From contig NZ_PDLY01000001.1 of assembly GCF_014048465.1 (NCBI RefSeq), positions 558,001 through 622,000 of the forward strand: DNA of 64,000 nucleotides. Reading direction: 5' to 3'. Every line of letters begins with the position of its first letter. Position 1 is the stretch's first letter. A program made the position numbers and the translations under genes. Of this stretch, positions 12,082 to 22,418 are shown in pieces. Source of the DNA: Bombella mellum. Its GTDB lineage: Bacteria > Pseudomonadota > Alphaproteobacteria > Acetobacterales > Acetobacteraceae. The notes under the pieces are model-generated. The model was not told where the DNA came from. It saw only the letters and a program-made list of their open reading frames with translations, and made no database searches.

Positions 12082-13592
12082 GCAGGATTTTACACCGGGT
12101 GGAGGCAGCAGACCTGCTGACACCCCTTTCTGTCTTTCTCCGTCTGTCCCGTCTGGCTGATGATCCGTACCGCCTCTTTTTCGAGAGTGTGGAAGGTGGT
12201 GAGGCCAGAGGGCGTTACTCCATCATTGCCCTGCTGCCGGACACGGTCTGGCGGTGCAAGGACGGTCAGGCCTTTCGGGATGGGCAGAAGGAAGAGGCTG
12301 CCCCGCTGGTCTCGCTGAAGGCCCTGCTGGATGAGAGCCGGATGGAGCTGCCGGAGGGGATGCCGCCGATGATCGGTGGCGTTTTCGGGGTGCTGGGCTA
12401 TGACATGGTCCGGCAGATGGAAGAGCTGCCGAACCCGCCGCCCAACGACCTTGACCTGCCGGAGGGGGTGATGATCCGCCCCCGGCTGTTCGCCGTCTTC
12501 GACACGGTACGGGACGAACTCATTCTGGCGACGCCGCTGCGTGACGGTGTGGCGGTGGAAGAGGGAGAAGCCCTGCTGGCGGAAGCGGCTGAGGCCCTGC
12601 ACCAGCCGGTGCCGGACCCGGCGGAAACTCTGCCGGAGGGAAGCCAGCTGGAGGCTCCCGTCTCCAACATCACCCATGAGGATTTCCTTCAGAAGGTGAA
12701 GACGGCGCAGGATTACATTGCCGCCGGGGATGCCTTCCAGATCGTGCCGAGCCAGCGTTTCACGACGGCCTTTCCGCTGTCGTCTCTGGCTCTTTACCGC
12801 AGCCTGCGGCGCATCAATCCGGCTCCTTTCCTGTTCCTGATGGAGCTGGGCGAGTTTACCCTCGTCGGGTCGTCGCCGGAGATTCTGGTGCGGCTGCGTG
12901 ATGGCGTCGTGACGGTCCGCCCGCTGGCCGGAACCCGACCCCGTGGCCGGGACCGTGCCCATGATCTGGCCCTTGAGAAAGAGCTTCTTGCCGATGGCAA
13001 GGAGCTTGCCGAACATCTCATGCTGATCGACCTAGGGCGGAACGATGTCGGGCGCGTGTCCCGCCTGGGGACGGTGGAGGTGCCGGACCGTTTCGTGGTG
13101 GAACGCTACAGCCATGTCATGCACATTTCCTCCACGGTCACGGGCGAGATGAAGCCGGACTGCGGGGCACTGGATGCCCTTTCCGCCGCCTTCCCGGCAG
13201 GAACGCTGACGGGTGCGCCAAAGATACGCACCATGGAAATCATCGACGAGCTGGAGCCTACCCGGCGTGGCCCCTATGCCGGGTGCGTCGGCTATTTCGG
13301 TGCGGATGGTGACATGGACACCTGCATCGGCCTGCGCATGGCCCTGCTGAAGGATGGCCAGATGTACGTGCAGGCCGGCTGTGGCGTGGTGGCGGAATCT
13401 GATCCCGAGGCGGAATATCAGGAGACGAGGGCCAAGGCCCGTGCTCTCTTCACGGCGGCCGAGGCGGCCGTGAGCCAGGCCGTCCATAACGGATTGCAGA
13501 GGCTTTCTGCGGGAGGGGGATGTAAAACTCCCTTCGGCACCTCATCTGAGGGGACAGATATGACCTCTGGATGCGGGGAGACCGTCAGATGA
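12078..13592 (+). CDS. trpE: Anthranilate synthase component I
   Basis: Makes anthranilate from chorismate with ammonia supplied by TrpG, the first step of tryptophan synthesis. The 504-residue protein has the chorismate-binding core PLAGTRPRGRDRAHD, LMLIDLGRNDVGRVSRLG and FPAGTLTGAPKIRTME. The N-terminal region around FESVEGGEARGRYSII corresponds to the tryptophan feedback site. Start is GTG 12078, inside the ppiD stop; the end overlaps trpG by ATGA. The last 30 or so residues (after about 470) are a Gly/Ser/Thr-rich tail beyond the usual end. Confidence 0.95.
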   Translation: MSRILHRVEAADLLTPLSVFLRLSRLADDPYRLFFESVEGGEARGRYSIIALLPDTVWRCKDGQAFRDGQKEEAAPLVSLKALLDESRMELPEGMPPMIGGVFGVLGYDMVRQMEELPNPPPNDLDLPEGVMIRPRLFAVFDTVRDELILATPLRDGVAVEEGEALLAEAAEALHQPVPDPAETLPEGSQLEAPVSNITHEDFLQKVKTAQDYIAAGDAFQIVPSQRFTTAFPLSSLALYRSLRRINPAPFLFLMELGEFTLVGSSPEILVRLRDGVVTVRPLAGTRPRGRDRAHDLALEKELLADGKELAEHLMLIDLGRNDVGRVSRLGTVEVPDRFVVERYSHVMHISSTVTGEMKPDCGALDALSAAFPAGTLTGAPKIRTMEIIDELEPTRRGPYAGCVGYFGADGDMDTCIGLRMALLKDGQMYVQAGCGVVAESDPEAEYQETRAKARALFTAAEAAVSQAVHNGLQRLSAGGGCKTPFGTSSEGTDMTSGCGETVR

Positions 13593-14188
13593 TTCTGCTG
13601 ATCGACAATTACGACAGCTTCACCTTCAATCTGGTGCATCATTTTGGTGCGCTGGGCGTGGAGTGTGCCGTCAAGCGCAATGATGCCCTGACGGCGGACC
13701 GTGCGCTGGAGATGAACCCCTCGGCCATCGTGCTGTCGCCCGGCCCCTGTTCGCCAGATGAGGCAGGCATCTGCTGCGAGCTTATCAGGAAGGCGGCCGG
13801 AAAGGTGCCCGTGCTGGGTGTCTGTCTGGGGCACCAGTCCATCGGGCAGGTTTTCGGGGCTCGTGTCGTCAGGGCTTCCGTGCCGATGCACGGGAAGATC
13901 AACGCCATCCATCATGATGGAAGCGGGGTCTTCGCCGGTCTGCCGGACCCGGTGGACATGGTGCGTTACCACAGCCTGACGCTGGACCCGGACAGCATTC
14001 CTGACGAGCTTGCCGTCAATGCCAGGACGGAGGATGGCGTCATCATGGGGGTCCGTCATCGGGAACACCCGATTCATGGCGTGCAGTTCCATCCGGAAAG
14101 CATCGCCTCCAATTCGGGGCGTGAGCTTCTGGCCAATTTTCTCCGGCTGGCCGGTGTCCTGCCGGGCGGGCAGGGTGCTGCCGGCTGA
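13589..14188 (+). CDS. trpG: Anthranilate/aminodeoxychorismate synthase glutamine amidotransferase
   Basis: 199-residue class I glutamine amidotransferase feeding ammonia to TrpE, and possibly also to PabB in folate synthesis. Motifs: IDNYDSFTFNLVHHF, LSPGPCSPDEAG, nucleophile Cys in LGVCLGHQSIG, and His/Glu in GVQFHPESIAS. Start is ATG 13589, overlapping the trpE stop; the longer frame from 13571 adds six non-conserved residues. The stop overlaps trpD by one base (TGATG). Confidence 0.95.
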   Translation: MILLIDNYDSFTFNLVHHFGALGVECAVKRNDALTADRALEMNPSAIVLSPGPCSPDEAGICCELIRKAAGKVPVLGVCLGHQSIGQVFGARVVRASVPMHGKINAIHHDGSGVFAGLPDPVDMVRYHSLTLDPDSIPDELAVNARTEDGVIMGVRHREHPIHGVQFHPESIASNSGRELLANFLRLAGVLPGGQGAAG

Positions 14189-15261
14189 TGGGGAAGCAGG
14201 AAAAGCCCTTCACGAGGCTTCTCAGGAAGGTGGCTGCCGGGCAGGAGCTGGATGTGGCCGAGGCTGAACAGGCCTTCATGCTCGTCATGGAAGGGGCGGT
14301 CTCGGAGGCCGAGCTGGCCGCCTTCCTGACGGCCCTCCAGATGAGAGGGGAGACGGCGGAGGAGCTGTCCGGGGCCGTCCGGGCCGTCCGGCACAACATG
14401 CAGGCCCTTCGTGACGTGCCGGAAGATACGGTGGATGTCTGCGGTACGGGGGGAGATGGCCTGGGGACGCTGAACGTTTCCACGGCTACCGCCTTCGTGC
14501 TGGCCGGACTGGGCGTGCCGGTCGCCAAACATGGGGGGCGTGCCCTCTCCTCCCGTGCCGGGGCGACGGACGTTCTGGAGGCCCTGGGCATCCCTGCCGA
14601 TGCGGACCATGCCCGGCAGGAGGAACGGCTGAGGGCGGATCAGCTCGCCTTTCTGGCTGCGCCCCATCATCATCCGGCCATGCGGATCGCCGCTCCTGTC
14701 CGCAAGCAGCTGGGATTCAGGACGCTGTTCAACCTTCTTGGGCCGCTCTGCAACCCGGCCCGGGTGCGGCGGCAGCTTGTCGGTGTATTCTCCGAGGTAT
14801 GGTGCCGCCCCGTGGCGCATGTGCTGGGGGAACTTGGGGCTATCTCCGCCTGGGTCGTTCATGGCCACACGGATGAGGGAGGCATTGACGAGCTGACCCT
14901 TGCCGGTCCCACCCACAATGACGTGTGGGAGGATGGCCGGTTCTTCTCCTTCGAGCTGACGCCGGAGATGGCAGGGCTGCCTCATTATGAGGTGGCGGCT
15001 CTCAGGGGTGGTGATCCCGCCGAGAATGCACGGCGCATGGTCAGTCTTTTTGGTGGAGAAGCAGGCTGCTATCGTGATACAGTCCTGCTCAATGCAGCGG
15101 TTGGTCTGCATGTTGCCGGACGGGGCAACCTGCTCGAAGATGGTCAGCTTTCTGTTCCGGCACTTCGGCGCAACATTGCCGAGGCAGCACGTTCTCTTGA
15201 TGACGGGTTGGCCCAGGAGGCTTTAATCCGGGCGCAAAGGAGTGTAAGTGCTCGGGAATGA
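14188..15261 (+). CDS. trpD: Anthranilate phosphoribosyltransferase
   Basis: Transfers phosphoribose from PRPP to anthranilate. The 357 residues carry the PRPP loop VCGTGGDGLGTLNVSTA and the anthranilate-site stretch KHGGRALSSRAGATDVLEAL. An IGPSR-like start is replaced by the standard N-terminal helical domain. It is tightly coupled to trpG (1-bp overlap), with trpC 48 bp downstream. Confidence 0.96.
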   Translation: MGKQEKPFTRLLRKVAAGQELDVAEAEQAFMLVMEGAVSEAELAAFLTALQMRGETAEELSGAVRAVRHNMQALRDVPEDTVDVCGTGGDGLGTLNVSTATAFVLAGLGVPVAKHGGRALSSRAGATDVLEALGIPADADHARQEERLRADQLAFLAAPHHHPAMRIAAPVRKQLGFRTLFNLLGPLCNPARVRRQLVGVFSEVWCRPVAHVLGELGAISAWVVHGHTDEGGIDELTLAGPTHNDVWEDGRFFSFELTPEMAGLPHYEVAALRGGDPAENARRMVSLFGGEAGCYRDTVLLNAAVGLHVAGRGNLLEDGQLSVPALRRNIAEAARSLDDGLAQEALIRAQRSVSARE

Positions 15262-15309
15262 ACGCTAGAACCGTTCCTTAATGTTCCAAGGTAAAGATTC
15301 AGGACGATC

Positions 15310-16275
15310 ATGATTTTTTTGCCACAGCGGTCGATGGCTGCTTTTGCTCCTGTCGAGGACGGCGGACAGTTTCCGGTTTCTGAAGCGTCTGCGGAGAGCG
15401 GCGCGCAGGAAGCATCCAGCCCGGAAGAGTCCCGGCCTGCTCCGGCAGCGGAGGGGGAGACTGTCAGCCCCGCTGGGGATGAGGGTGACGTGCTGGCCCG
15501 CATCTGTGCCCGGACCCGCCTCGATGTCGAGCAGCGGATGCAGGTCATGCCCCTGAAGGAGATCGCCGCCCGTGCCAAGGAAGTGTCCATGCCGACCCGG
15601 GGGTTCGGGCAGGCCCTCCAGCATATCACGGCGGACAGGCGTGTCGGTCTCATTGCCGAGGTGAAGAAAGCTTCGCCTTCTGCCGGTGTCCTGCGGCCTG
15701 ACTATGACCCGGCCCAGATCGCCCGTTCCTATCAGAATGCGGGGGCGAGCTGTATTTCCGTCCTGACGGAAGGTTCCTGCTTCCACGGCAGCGTGGAGGA
15801 CCTGAAGGCCGTGCGGGCTGCATGCAGCCTGCCGATTCTGCGGAAGGACTTCATCCTTGAACCGTGGCAGGTGCATGAAAGCCGCCTGATCGGGGCGGAC
15901 TGCATCCTGCTCATCCTGGCGGCCCTGAAGGAAGACGAGGCTGTCGAGCTGATCGCCCTGGCCCGTGGTCTGGACATGGACGTGCTGCTTGAGGTGCATG
16001 ATGAGGAGGAGCTGAACCGGGCACTGGCCTATGACAGCTTCCTGATCGGCATCAACAACCGGAACCTCAAGACGCTGAAGACGGACATCCAGACGACGCT
16101 GGACCTCGCACCGCAGGTTCCACCGGACCGGCTTGTCGTTTCGGAAAGTGGCATCGCCACGACCGAGGACCTGACGAAGGTCGGGGAGGCTGGATGCAGT
16201 GCCGTTCTGGTTGGTGAATCCCTTCTGAGGGAAGATGATCCCGGCCTCGCCGCACGGCGGCTGCTCGGTTTTTAA
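15310..16275 (+). CDS. trpC: Indole-3-glycerol phosphate synthase with N-terminal extension
   Basis: Closes the pyrrole ring to make indole-3-glycerol phosphate. The TIM-barrel core starts near residue 60 (DVLARICARTRLDVEQRM) and shows IAEVKKASPSAGVL, LRKDFILEPWQVHESR, IGINNRNLKTLKTD and VVSESGIATTEDL. The 321-residue length exceeds the usual ~265 because of an Ala/Glu/Pro-rich low-complexity extension of about 55 residues. AGGA upstream supports ATG 15310; ATG 15334 would still leave most of the extension. trpF, trpB and trpA are not in this window. Confidence 0.93.
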   Translation: MIFLPQRSMAAFAPVEDGGQFPVSEASAESGAQEASSPEESRPAPAAEGETVSPAGDEGDVLARICARTRLDVEQRMQVMPLKEIAARAKEVSMPTRGFGQALQHITADRRVGLIAEVKKASPSAGVLRPDYDPAQIARSYQNAGASCISVLTEGSCFHGSVEDLKAVRAACSLPILRKDFILEPWQVHESRLIGADCILLILAALKEDEAVELIALARGLDMDVLLEVHDEEELNRALAYDSFLIGINNRNLKTLKTDIQTTLDLAPQVPPDRLVVSESGIATTEDLTKVGEAGCSAVLVGESLLREDDPGLAARRLLGF

Positions 16276-16390
16276 AGAGTACCAATCCAGTATAAAAAGT
16301 GGACGAACAGACTTCGCAACCGCTGGATTTCGGGGTGGAGTGTTGTTACAAGTCCGCCTCACGCAAAGTTGTTAACCCCGGGAGAGTGTC

Positions 16391-17395
16391 ATGGGTTCTA
16401 TGACGGATGCGCCGAGCCGCCAGAATGGCCCGGCGCTGTCGCAGGAAGAAATGGAGCGTGCCTACAGGGAAATGCTCCTGGTCCGCCGCTTCGAGGAGAA
16501 GGCTGGCCAGCTGTACGGCATGGGCCTGATCGGTGGCTTCTGCCATCTCTATATCGGTCAGGAAGCCGTCGTGGCCGGTATTGGCCTTGCCATGAAGAAA
16601 GGCGACCGTTCCATCACGTCATATCGTGATCATGGCCAGATGCTGGTCGCTGGCATGACGGCACGTGGCGTCATGGCGGAGCTGACAGGCCGTTCAGGAG
16701 GCTATTCCCACGGCAAGGGCGGCTCCATGCACATGTTCTCCAAGGAGCAGGAATTCTATGGGGGGCATGGCATCGTCGGTGCGCAGGTGGCCATCGGGAC
16801 CGGTCTTGCCCTGACGAGTGCCTACAAGAAGGATGGGGCCGTTTCCATCGTGTATTTCGGTGAGGGTGCGTCCAACCAGGGGCAGGTTTATGAGAGCTTC
16901 AATCTCGCCGCCCTGCACAGGCTGCCCTGCCTCTATGTGATCGAGAACAACCGTTACGGCATGGGTACCTCCATCGAGCGTTCCTCCGCCTCCAAGGATC
17001 TCTCGAAGAATGCCGCCCCGTGGGGAATTCCGTCCCGCAAGGTGGATGGCATGGATGTGGCCGCCGTCTATCAGGCCGCCAGGGAAGCCATGGAGCATTG
17101 CCGCTCCGGCAAGGGACCGTTCCTTCTGGAGATGGAGACCTACCGTTATCGTGGCCACTCCATGTCCGACCCGGCGAAGTATCGCCAGCGGTCCGAGGTG
17201 GACGAGATGCGCCGGACACGTGATCCGATCGAAGCGTTGAAAGCAGAAATGATCAAGCACGGGATTGATGAATCCTTCTTCAAGGCAGTGGAACAGGATG
17301 TGAAGGCCACTGTGAAGGATGCTGCCGAATTTGCAGAAACCAGCCCTGAGCCGGATGCGTCCGAGCTCTGGACCGACGTTCTGGTGGGGGAATAA
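16391..17395 (+). CDS. pdhA: Pyruvate dehydrogenase E1 component, alpha subunit
   Basis: Thiamine-diphosphate-dependent half of E1, decarboxylating pyruvate. The 334-residue protein has the family core RRFEEKAGQLYGMGLIGGFCH, the TPP/Mg motif beginning YFGEGASNQGQVYESFN and ending IENN, and the phosphorylation-loop-like YRYRGHSMSDPAKYR. GGGAGAG lies just before ATG 16391. It is the first gene of a pdhA-pdhB-pdhC-lpd-lipA run, with 3 bp to pdhB. Confidence 0.97.
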   Translation: MGSMTDAPSRQNGPALSQEEMERAYREMLLVRRFEEKAGQLYGMGLIGGFCHLYIGQEAVVAGIGLAMKKGDRSITSYRDHGQMLVAGMTARGVMAELTGRSGGYSHGKGGSMHMFSKEQEFYGGHGIVGAQVAIGTGLALTSAYKKDGAVSIVYFGEGASNQGQVYESFNLAALHRLPCLYVIENNRYGMGTSIERSSASKDLSKNAAPWGIPSRKVDGMDVAAVYQAAREAMEHCRSGKGPFLLEMETYRYRGHSMSDPAKYRQRSEVDEMRRTRDPIEALKAEMIKHGIDESFFKAVEQDVKATVKDAAEFAETSPEPDASELWTDVLVGE

Positions 17396-17398
17396 CTC

Positions 17399-18772
17399 AT
17401 GGCCTCTCCTATTCTCATGCCCGCTCTCTCCCCGACGATGGAGGAGGGAACACTGGCCCGCTGGGTCAAGAAAGAAGGTGATGTGGTCAAGCCTGGCGAG
17501 GTGATCGCCGAGATCGAGACCGACAAGGCCACCATGGAAATGGAAGCCGTCGAGGAAGGCGTGCTTGGCCGCATCCTCGTCACCGAGGGGACGGACCATG
17601 TGGCGGTGAACACGCCCATCGCCGTCCTGCTGGAAGAGGGTGAGGACGCCTCTGCGGCGGACGGGCTGGACCTTGGTCCCAAGGCCGGTCCTGCCTCCAA
17701 GGTGGAGAAGAACGTTCCTGCCCAGACGCCCGCCCCCCAGGCCCCGGCCAGCACCTCCACGACCGATCTGGTCGAACCTGAATGGGGTGAGACGGCCGAG
17801 ATCACCGTGCGCGAGGCTCTGCGTGATGCCATGGCTGCCGAGATGCGCCGTGATGAGGACGTGTTCCTGCTCGGTGAGGAAGTCGCCCAGTATCAGGGTG
17901 CCTACAAGGTCAGCCAGGGTCTTCTGGATGAATTTGGTGAGAAGCGTGTCATGGACATGCCCATCACGGAGCATGGCTTCACCGGCATGGCCGTTGGTGC
18001 CGCCCTGTCCGGTGTGAAGCCGATCGTCGAGTTCATGACGATGAACTTCTCCCTTCAGGCCGTGGATCACATCATCAACTCTGCCGCCAAGACACGTTAC
18101 ATGTCCGGTGGTCAGATGTCCTGTCCGATCGTGTTCCGTGGCCCCAACGGGGCGGCGGCCCGTGTCGGTGCGCAGCACTCCCAATGCTTTGGCAGCTGGT
18201 ATGCCCACATTCCGGGGCTGAAGGTCGTGGCTCCGTGGTCTGCGGCGGATGCCAAGGGGCTGCTCCGTGCGGCCATCCGTGATCCGAACCCGGTCGTGGT
18301 TCTGGAAAACGAGATCCTGTACGGCAGGAAGTTCCCGTGCCCGGTGGATGAGGACTTCATCCTGCCGATCGGCAAGGCCAAGATCGAGCGTGAAGGCAAG
18401 GACGTGACGCTGGTCGCTTTCTCCATCATGGTCGGCGTGGCTCTGGAAGCCGCCGAGCTTCTGGCCGAGCAGGGCATCGAGGCCGAGGTGATCAACCTGC
18501 GGACCCTGCGTCCGCTCGATACGGAAACGATCATCAGGAGCGTGAAGAAGACGAGCCGCATCGTGTCGGTGGAAGAAGGCTGGCCGGTTGCAGGCATCGG
18601 GTCCGAAATCTGCACGGTTGCCGTCGAGCAGGCATTTGACTGGCTGGACGCTCCTCCGGCCCGTGTCTGCGGGCTGGATATTCCTCTCCCTTATGCAGCA
18701 AATCTGGAGAAGCTGGCCCTGCCCAAGCCGGAATGGATTGTTGAGGCTGTGCGCAAGCAGTTTGGAGACTGA
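17399..18772 (+). CDS. pdhB: Pyruvate dehydrogenase E1 component, beta subunit with N-terminal lipoyl domain
   Basis: Second E1 subunit. Residues 1-80 form a complete lipoyl domain ([18 protein letters not shown], lipoyl Lys in [15 protein letters not shown]), then an Ala/Pro linker, then the transketolase-type beta domain ([53 protein letters not shown]). A lipoyl domain on E1-beta is a known alphaproteobacterial variant, as in Zymomonas and rhizobia. The 457-residue length fits this form. Confidence 0.97.
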   Translation: MASPILMPALSPTMEEGTLARWVKKEGDVVKPGEVIAEIETDKATMEMEAVEEGVLGRILVTEGTDHVAVNTPIAVLLEEGEDASAADGLDLGPKAGPASKVEKNVPAQTPAPQAPASTSTTDLVEPEWGETAEITVREALRDAMAAEMRRDEDVFLLGEEVAQYQGAYKVSQGLLDEFGEKRVMDMPITEHGFTGMAVGAALSGVKPIVEFMTMNFSLQAVDHIINSAAKTRYMSGGQMSCPIVFRGPNGAAARVGAQHSQCFGSWYAHIPGLKVVAPWSAADAKGLLRAAIRDPNPVVVLENEILYGRKFPCPVDEDFILPIGKAKIEREGKDVTLVAFSIMVGVALEAAELLAEQGIEAEVINLRTLRPLDTETIIRSVKKTSRIVSVEEGWPVAGIGSEICTVAVEQAFDWLDAPPARVCGLDIPLPYAANLEKLALPKPEWIVEAVRKQFGD

Positions 18773-18777
18773 AACCG

Positions 18778-20025
18778 ATGGCAACCAATATCTTAATGCC
18801 GGCCCTGTCTCCGACCATGACGGAAGGCACCGTTGCCCGCTGGCTTAAAAAAGAGGGTGACATGGTCCAGTCCGGCGATGTGATCGCCGAGATCGAGACC
18901 GACAAGGCGACCATGGAAGTGGAAGCGGCGGATGAGGGGATTCTTGGGAAAATCCTCATTCCGGAAGGGACCGAGCATGTGGCCGTGAAAACCCCGATCG
19001 CCATTCTGGTGGATGAGGGTGAGGATGTTCCGGAGGCCCCGGCCGCCGGAGCAAAGCCGGGACCGGAAAAGAAGGCTGAGGCAAAGGAGGAGACTCCGGC
19101 CCCGATCGAGATTTCTTCTTTCGATCCTGACAAGCAGTCGGTCGCACCTGAAAAAGGCAAGGGAGAGCGCATCTTCATTTCTCCTCTGGCCCGCCGCATT
19201 GCCAGGGAGCATGGGGTTGATATTGCCAGCCTGACCGGGACAGGCCCCAATGGCCGTATCCTGCGGCGTGACGTGGAGAAGGCGAAGGGGCAGAAGCCTG
19301 CTCCGGCTGCGTCGTCTGCGGCGGCTCCGTCAGCCGGTCATGTGGAGCATGTGAAGCATTCCGGAATGCGGAAGGTGATCGCCCGCCGCCTGACGGAATC
19401 CAAGACACAGGTACCGCATTTCTACGTCTCCGTTGATATCGAGCTGGATGCCCTGCTGGCCCTGCGCAGCCGCCTGAACAAAGCCCTGGAAGCCGAGGGC
19501 TGCAAGATCTCCGTCAATGACATGATGATCAAGGCTGTGGCCGTGGCCCTGAAGAAGCTGCCGGGTCTGAACGTCCAGTTCACCGAGACCGAGATGCTGC
19601 ATTTCGAGGATGTGGACATTTCCATGGCCGTCTCCGTGCCGGATGGGCTGGTGACGCCGGTCATCCGTCAGGCCGACCGCAAGAGCCTCAGGGAGATCAG
19701 TCAGGAGGCCCGCAGCCTTGCGACCCGTGCCCGTGACGGCAAGCTCTCGCCTGAGGACTATCAGGGTGGAACATTCTCCATCTCCAACATGGGCATGTTC
19801 GGCGTGAAGGATTTCGCCGCCATCATCAATCCGCCGCAGGCCGCCATCCTTGCGGTTGCTTCGGGTGAGAAACGCCCCGTGGTGCGGGATGGTGAGCTGG
19901 CCGTGGCAACCGTCATGACGGCCACGCTCTCGGTGGATCATCGTGCCGTGGATGGTGCTCTTGGTGCGCAGTGGCTCAACACGCTGCGTGACCTCATTCA
20001 GAACCCTTATTCTCTGGTGCTTTGA
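18778..20025 (+). CDS. pdhC: Dihydrolipoamide acetyltransferase (E2) of pyruvate dehydrogenase
   Basis: Core of the pyruvate dehydrogenase complex, passing acetyl groups from lipoamide to CoA. Domains in order: one lipoyl domain (residues 1-80, lipoyl Lys in [13 protein letters not shown]), a linker, a peripheral subunit-binding domain ([19 protein letters not shown]), a second linker, and the acetyltransferase domain ending with the catalytic [14 protein letters not shown]. 415 residues. Its lipoyl domain is near-identical in motif to that of PdhB just upstream. Confidence 0.97.
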   Translation: MATNILMPALSPTMTEGTVARWLKKEGDMVQSGDVIAEIETDKATMEVEAADEGILGKILIPEGTEHVAVKTPIAILVDEGEDVPEAPAAGAKPGPEKKAEAKEETPAPIEISSFDPDKQSVAPEKGKGERIFISPLARRIAREHGVDIASLTGTGPNGRILRRDVEKAKGQKPAPAASSAAAPSAGHVEHVKHSGMRKVIARRLTESKTQVPHFYVSVDIELDALLALRSRLNKALEAEGCKISVNDMMIKAVAVALKKLPGLNVQFTETEMLHFEDVDISMAVSVPDGLVTPVIRQADRKSLREISQEARSLATRARDGKLSPEDYQGGTFSISNMGMFGVKDFAAIINPPQAAILAVASGEKRPVVRDGELAVATVMTATLSVDHRAVDGALGAQWLNTLRDLIQNPYSLVL

Positions 20026-20027
20026 TC

Positions 20028-21434
20028 ATGTCCGACCTTTTTGATCTTGTTGTGATCGGTGGTGGCCCGGGGGGCTATGTGGCCGCACTGCGGGCCAGCC
20101 AGCTTGGCATGAATGTGGCTCTGGTGGAGAGCACCCACATGGGTGGCGTGTGCCTCAACTGGGGCTGCATCCCCACCAAGGCCCTGCTGCGCTCCGCCGA
20201 AGTGTATCATACGCTCGGCCATCTCCAGGAGTATGGTCTTTCTGCCAGCCAGCCGTCTTTTGACCTTGCTGCCATCGTGAAGCGGTCCCGTGGCGTGGCG
20301 GAACGGATGGGGAAGGGCGTTGCCCATCTTCTGAAGAAAGCCAAGGTCACGACCTTTGATGGCCGTGGCAGGCTGGCCGGTCGCGCCGGTGAGGCGCATA
20401 AGGTCTCCATCACGAAAGATGGCAAGGAAACGGCCCAGATCCGTGCGCCTCATGTCATTCTGGCCACCGGGGCACGGGGGCGTCAGCTTCCCGGTCTGGA
20501 GACGGACGGCAAGCTGGTCTGGGGTGCCCGTGAGGCCATGACGCCGGATACGCTGCCCAGGCGGCTTCTGGTCATTGGTTCCGGTGCCATCGGCATCGAG
20601 TTTGCCTCTTTCTACCGTGATCTTGGCTGCGAGGTCACGATTGCTGAAGTGGCCGACCGTATCCTCATGACCGAGGATGCCGAGATCAGCGCACAGGCGC
20701 ACAAGGCGTTCGAGAAGCGTGGCATGACCATCCATACGGGTGCGAAGGTCGGTCCGCTGAAGAAGGGGGCCAATGAGGTCTCCACCACGATCGAGACGGC
20801 AAAAGGCAAGGTTGACCTGACGGTGGACCGTGTGATCTGCGCCGTGGGCATCGTCGGTAACGTGGAAGACCTCGGCCTCGAGGGTACGAAGGTCAAGGTG
20901 GACCGCTCACACATCCAGACGGATGAGTTCTGTCGTACGGGTGAGCCGGGCATTTATGCCATTGGTGATGTGGCGGCTCCGCCGTGGCTGGCTCACAAGG
21001 CAAGTCATGAAGGTGTGATCTGCGTCGAGAAGATCAGCGGACGCTCTCCTGAGCCTCTCCATGCCCGCAACATTCCGGGCTGCATCTACGCCCGCCCGCA
21101 GGTGGCTTCCGTGGGGCTGAGCGAGGAGAAGGCCAAGGCAGAGGGCTACAAGGTCCGTGTCGGGCGGTTCCCCTTCCTGGCCAACGGCAAGGCCGTGGCC
21201 ATGGGAGAGCCTGAAGGCATGACCAAGACGGTCTTTGACGCCGAGACGGGCGAGCTGCTCGGTGCCCACATGATCGGCTCCGAAGTCACGGAAATGATCC
21301 AGGGTTATGTCATTGCCCGTACGGGTGAGCTGACCGATGCCGAGCTTATGGAAACGGTCTTCCCGCATCCGACCATCTCGGAGACGATGCAGGAGGCCGT
21401 TCTTGCCGCTTATGAGGGTGCTCTGCACATCTGA
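20028..21434 (+). CDS. lpd: Dihydrolipoyl dehydrogenase (E3)
   Basis: FAD flavoprotein reoxidising dihydrolipoamide with NAD+. Features: FAD-binding VVIGGGPGGYVAALRA, redox disulfide in GVCLNWGCIPTKALL, NAD-binding LLVIGSGAIGIEFASFYRDL, and the C-terminal dimer interface with catalytic His (FPHPTISETMQEA). Start set at ATG 20028 (MSDLFDLVVI) rather than TTG 20022; 468 residues. It begins 2 bp after the pdhC stop. Confidence 0.97.
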   Translation: MSDLFDLVVIGGGPGGYVAALRASQLGMNVALVESTHMGGVCLNWGCIPTKALLRSAEVYHTLGHLQEYGLSASQPSFDLAAIVKRSRGVAERMGKGVAHLLKKAKVTTFDGRGRLAGRAGEAHKVSITKDGKETAQIRAPHVILATGARGRQLPGLETDGKLVWGAREAMTPDTLPRRLLVIGSGAIGIEFASFYRDLGCEVTIAEVADRILMTEDAEISAQAHKAFEKRGMTIHTGAKVGPLKKGANEVSTTIETAKGKVDLTVDRVICAVGIVGNVEDLGLEGTKVKVDRSHIQTDEFCRTGEPGIYAIGDVAAPPWLAHKASHEGVICVEKISGRSPEPLHARNIPGCIYARPQVASVGLSEEKAKAEGYKVRVGRFPFLANGKAVAMGEPEGMTKTVFDAETGELLGAHMIGSEVTEMIQGYVIARTGELTDAELMETVFPHPTISETMQEAVLAAYEGALHI

Positions 21435-21437
21435 TTC

Positions 21438-22418
21438 ATGGTCCAGCGTATCGTCATCAATCATCAGCGGGAGCGTATGGCGGCCATACGGCATCCTGAG
21501 AAGGCTCACCGGCCGGACAACCCCATCCAGAAGAAACCTTCATGGATCAGGGTGAAGGCTCCGGGGAGCAATCCCGTCTATGATGAGACACGAGAACTGA
21601 TGCGCAGGCATGGCCTGGCGACCGTCTGCGAGGAAGCAGCCTGCCCGAACATCGGGGAGTGCTGGTCCCAGCGTCATGCGACCATGATGATCATGGGTGA
21701 GATCTGCACGAGGGCCTGTGCCTTCTGCAATGTCACGACGGGCCTTCCCAACCGGCTGGACCCTGATGAGCCTGCCCATGTGGCGGAGGCCGTGGCCAAA
21801 CTGGGGCTGAAGCATGTGGTCATCACGTCGGTGGACCGTGATGACCTGCCTGATGGCGGGGCGCAGCATTTTGCCGACGTGATCGCTGCCATCAGGGCTG
21901 CGTCGCCCGGAACGACCATAGAAATCCTGACGCCCGACTTCCTGCGGAAGCCGGGTGCGCTGGAGGTGGTCGTGGAGGCCAGGCCGGACGTGTTCAACCA
22001 CAACATCGAGACGGTACCCCGGCTCTATCCGGGGATCCGTCCGGGTGCCCGTTACTATCAGTCCGTCCGTCTTCTGGATGAGGCCAAGAAGCTTGATCCG
22101 TCCATCTTCACGAAATCCGGCATGATGCTGGGGCTGGGGGAGGAGAAGATGGAGGTGGCGCAGGTGATGGATGATTTCCGGATTGCGGATGTCGATTTTC
22201 TGACTCTGGGTCAGTACCTGCAGCCAACGGTTAAACATGCTGCGGTAAAATCTTTCGTCACACCGGACGAGTTTGACGATTATGGGGCCATGGCCCGTGC
22301 GAAGGGGTTCCTTCAGGTCAGTTCATCACCGTTGACCCGGTCATCCTACCATGCGGACCGGGACTTCGCCGAGCTGCGTGAGGCCCGGGCACGTCGTTTG
22401 AAAAGAGGTCAGGACTGA
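21438..22418 (+). CDS. lipA: Lipoyl synthase
   Basis: Radical-SAM enzyme inserting two sulfur atoms into protein-bound octanoate, giving the lipoyl groups that PdhB and PdhC need. 326 residues with the two Fe-S motifs of LipA: auxiliary cluster C-x4-C-x5-C ([12 protein letters not shown]) and radical-SAM C-x3-C-x2-C (CTRACAFC). It starts 3 bp after lpd and shares one base with ratA. The context (pdh operon) supports the role directly. Confidence 0.97.
   Translation: MVQRIVINHQRERMAAIRHPEKAHRPDNPIQKKPSWIRVKAPGSNPVYDETRELMRRHGLATVCEEAACPNIGECWSQRHATMMIMGEICTRACAFCNVTTGLPNRLDPDEPAHVAEAVAKLGLKHVVITSVDRDDLPDGGAQHFADVIAAIRAASPGTTIEILTPDFLRKPGALEVVVEARPDVFNHNIETVPRLYPGIRPGARYYQSVRLLDEAKKLDPSIFTKSGMMLGLGEEKMEVAQVMDDFRIADVDFLTLGQYLQPTVKHAAVKSFVTPDEFDDYGAMARAKGFLQVSSSPLTRSSYHADRDFAELREARARRLKRGQD

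Noticed and set aside
17399-18900. The two near-identical lipoyl segments in pdhB and pdhC as a recent gene duplication or assembly artefact
   Set aside because: A lipoyl domain on E1-beta as well as E2 is an established alphaproteobacterial arrangement.
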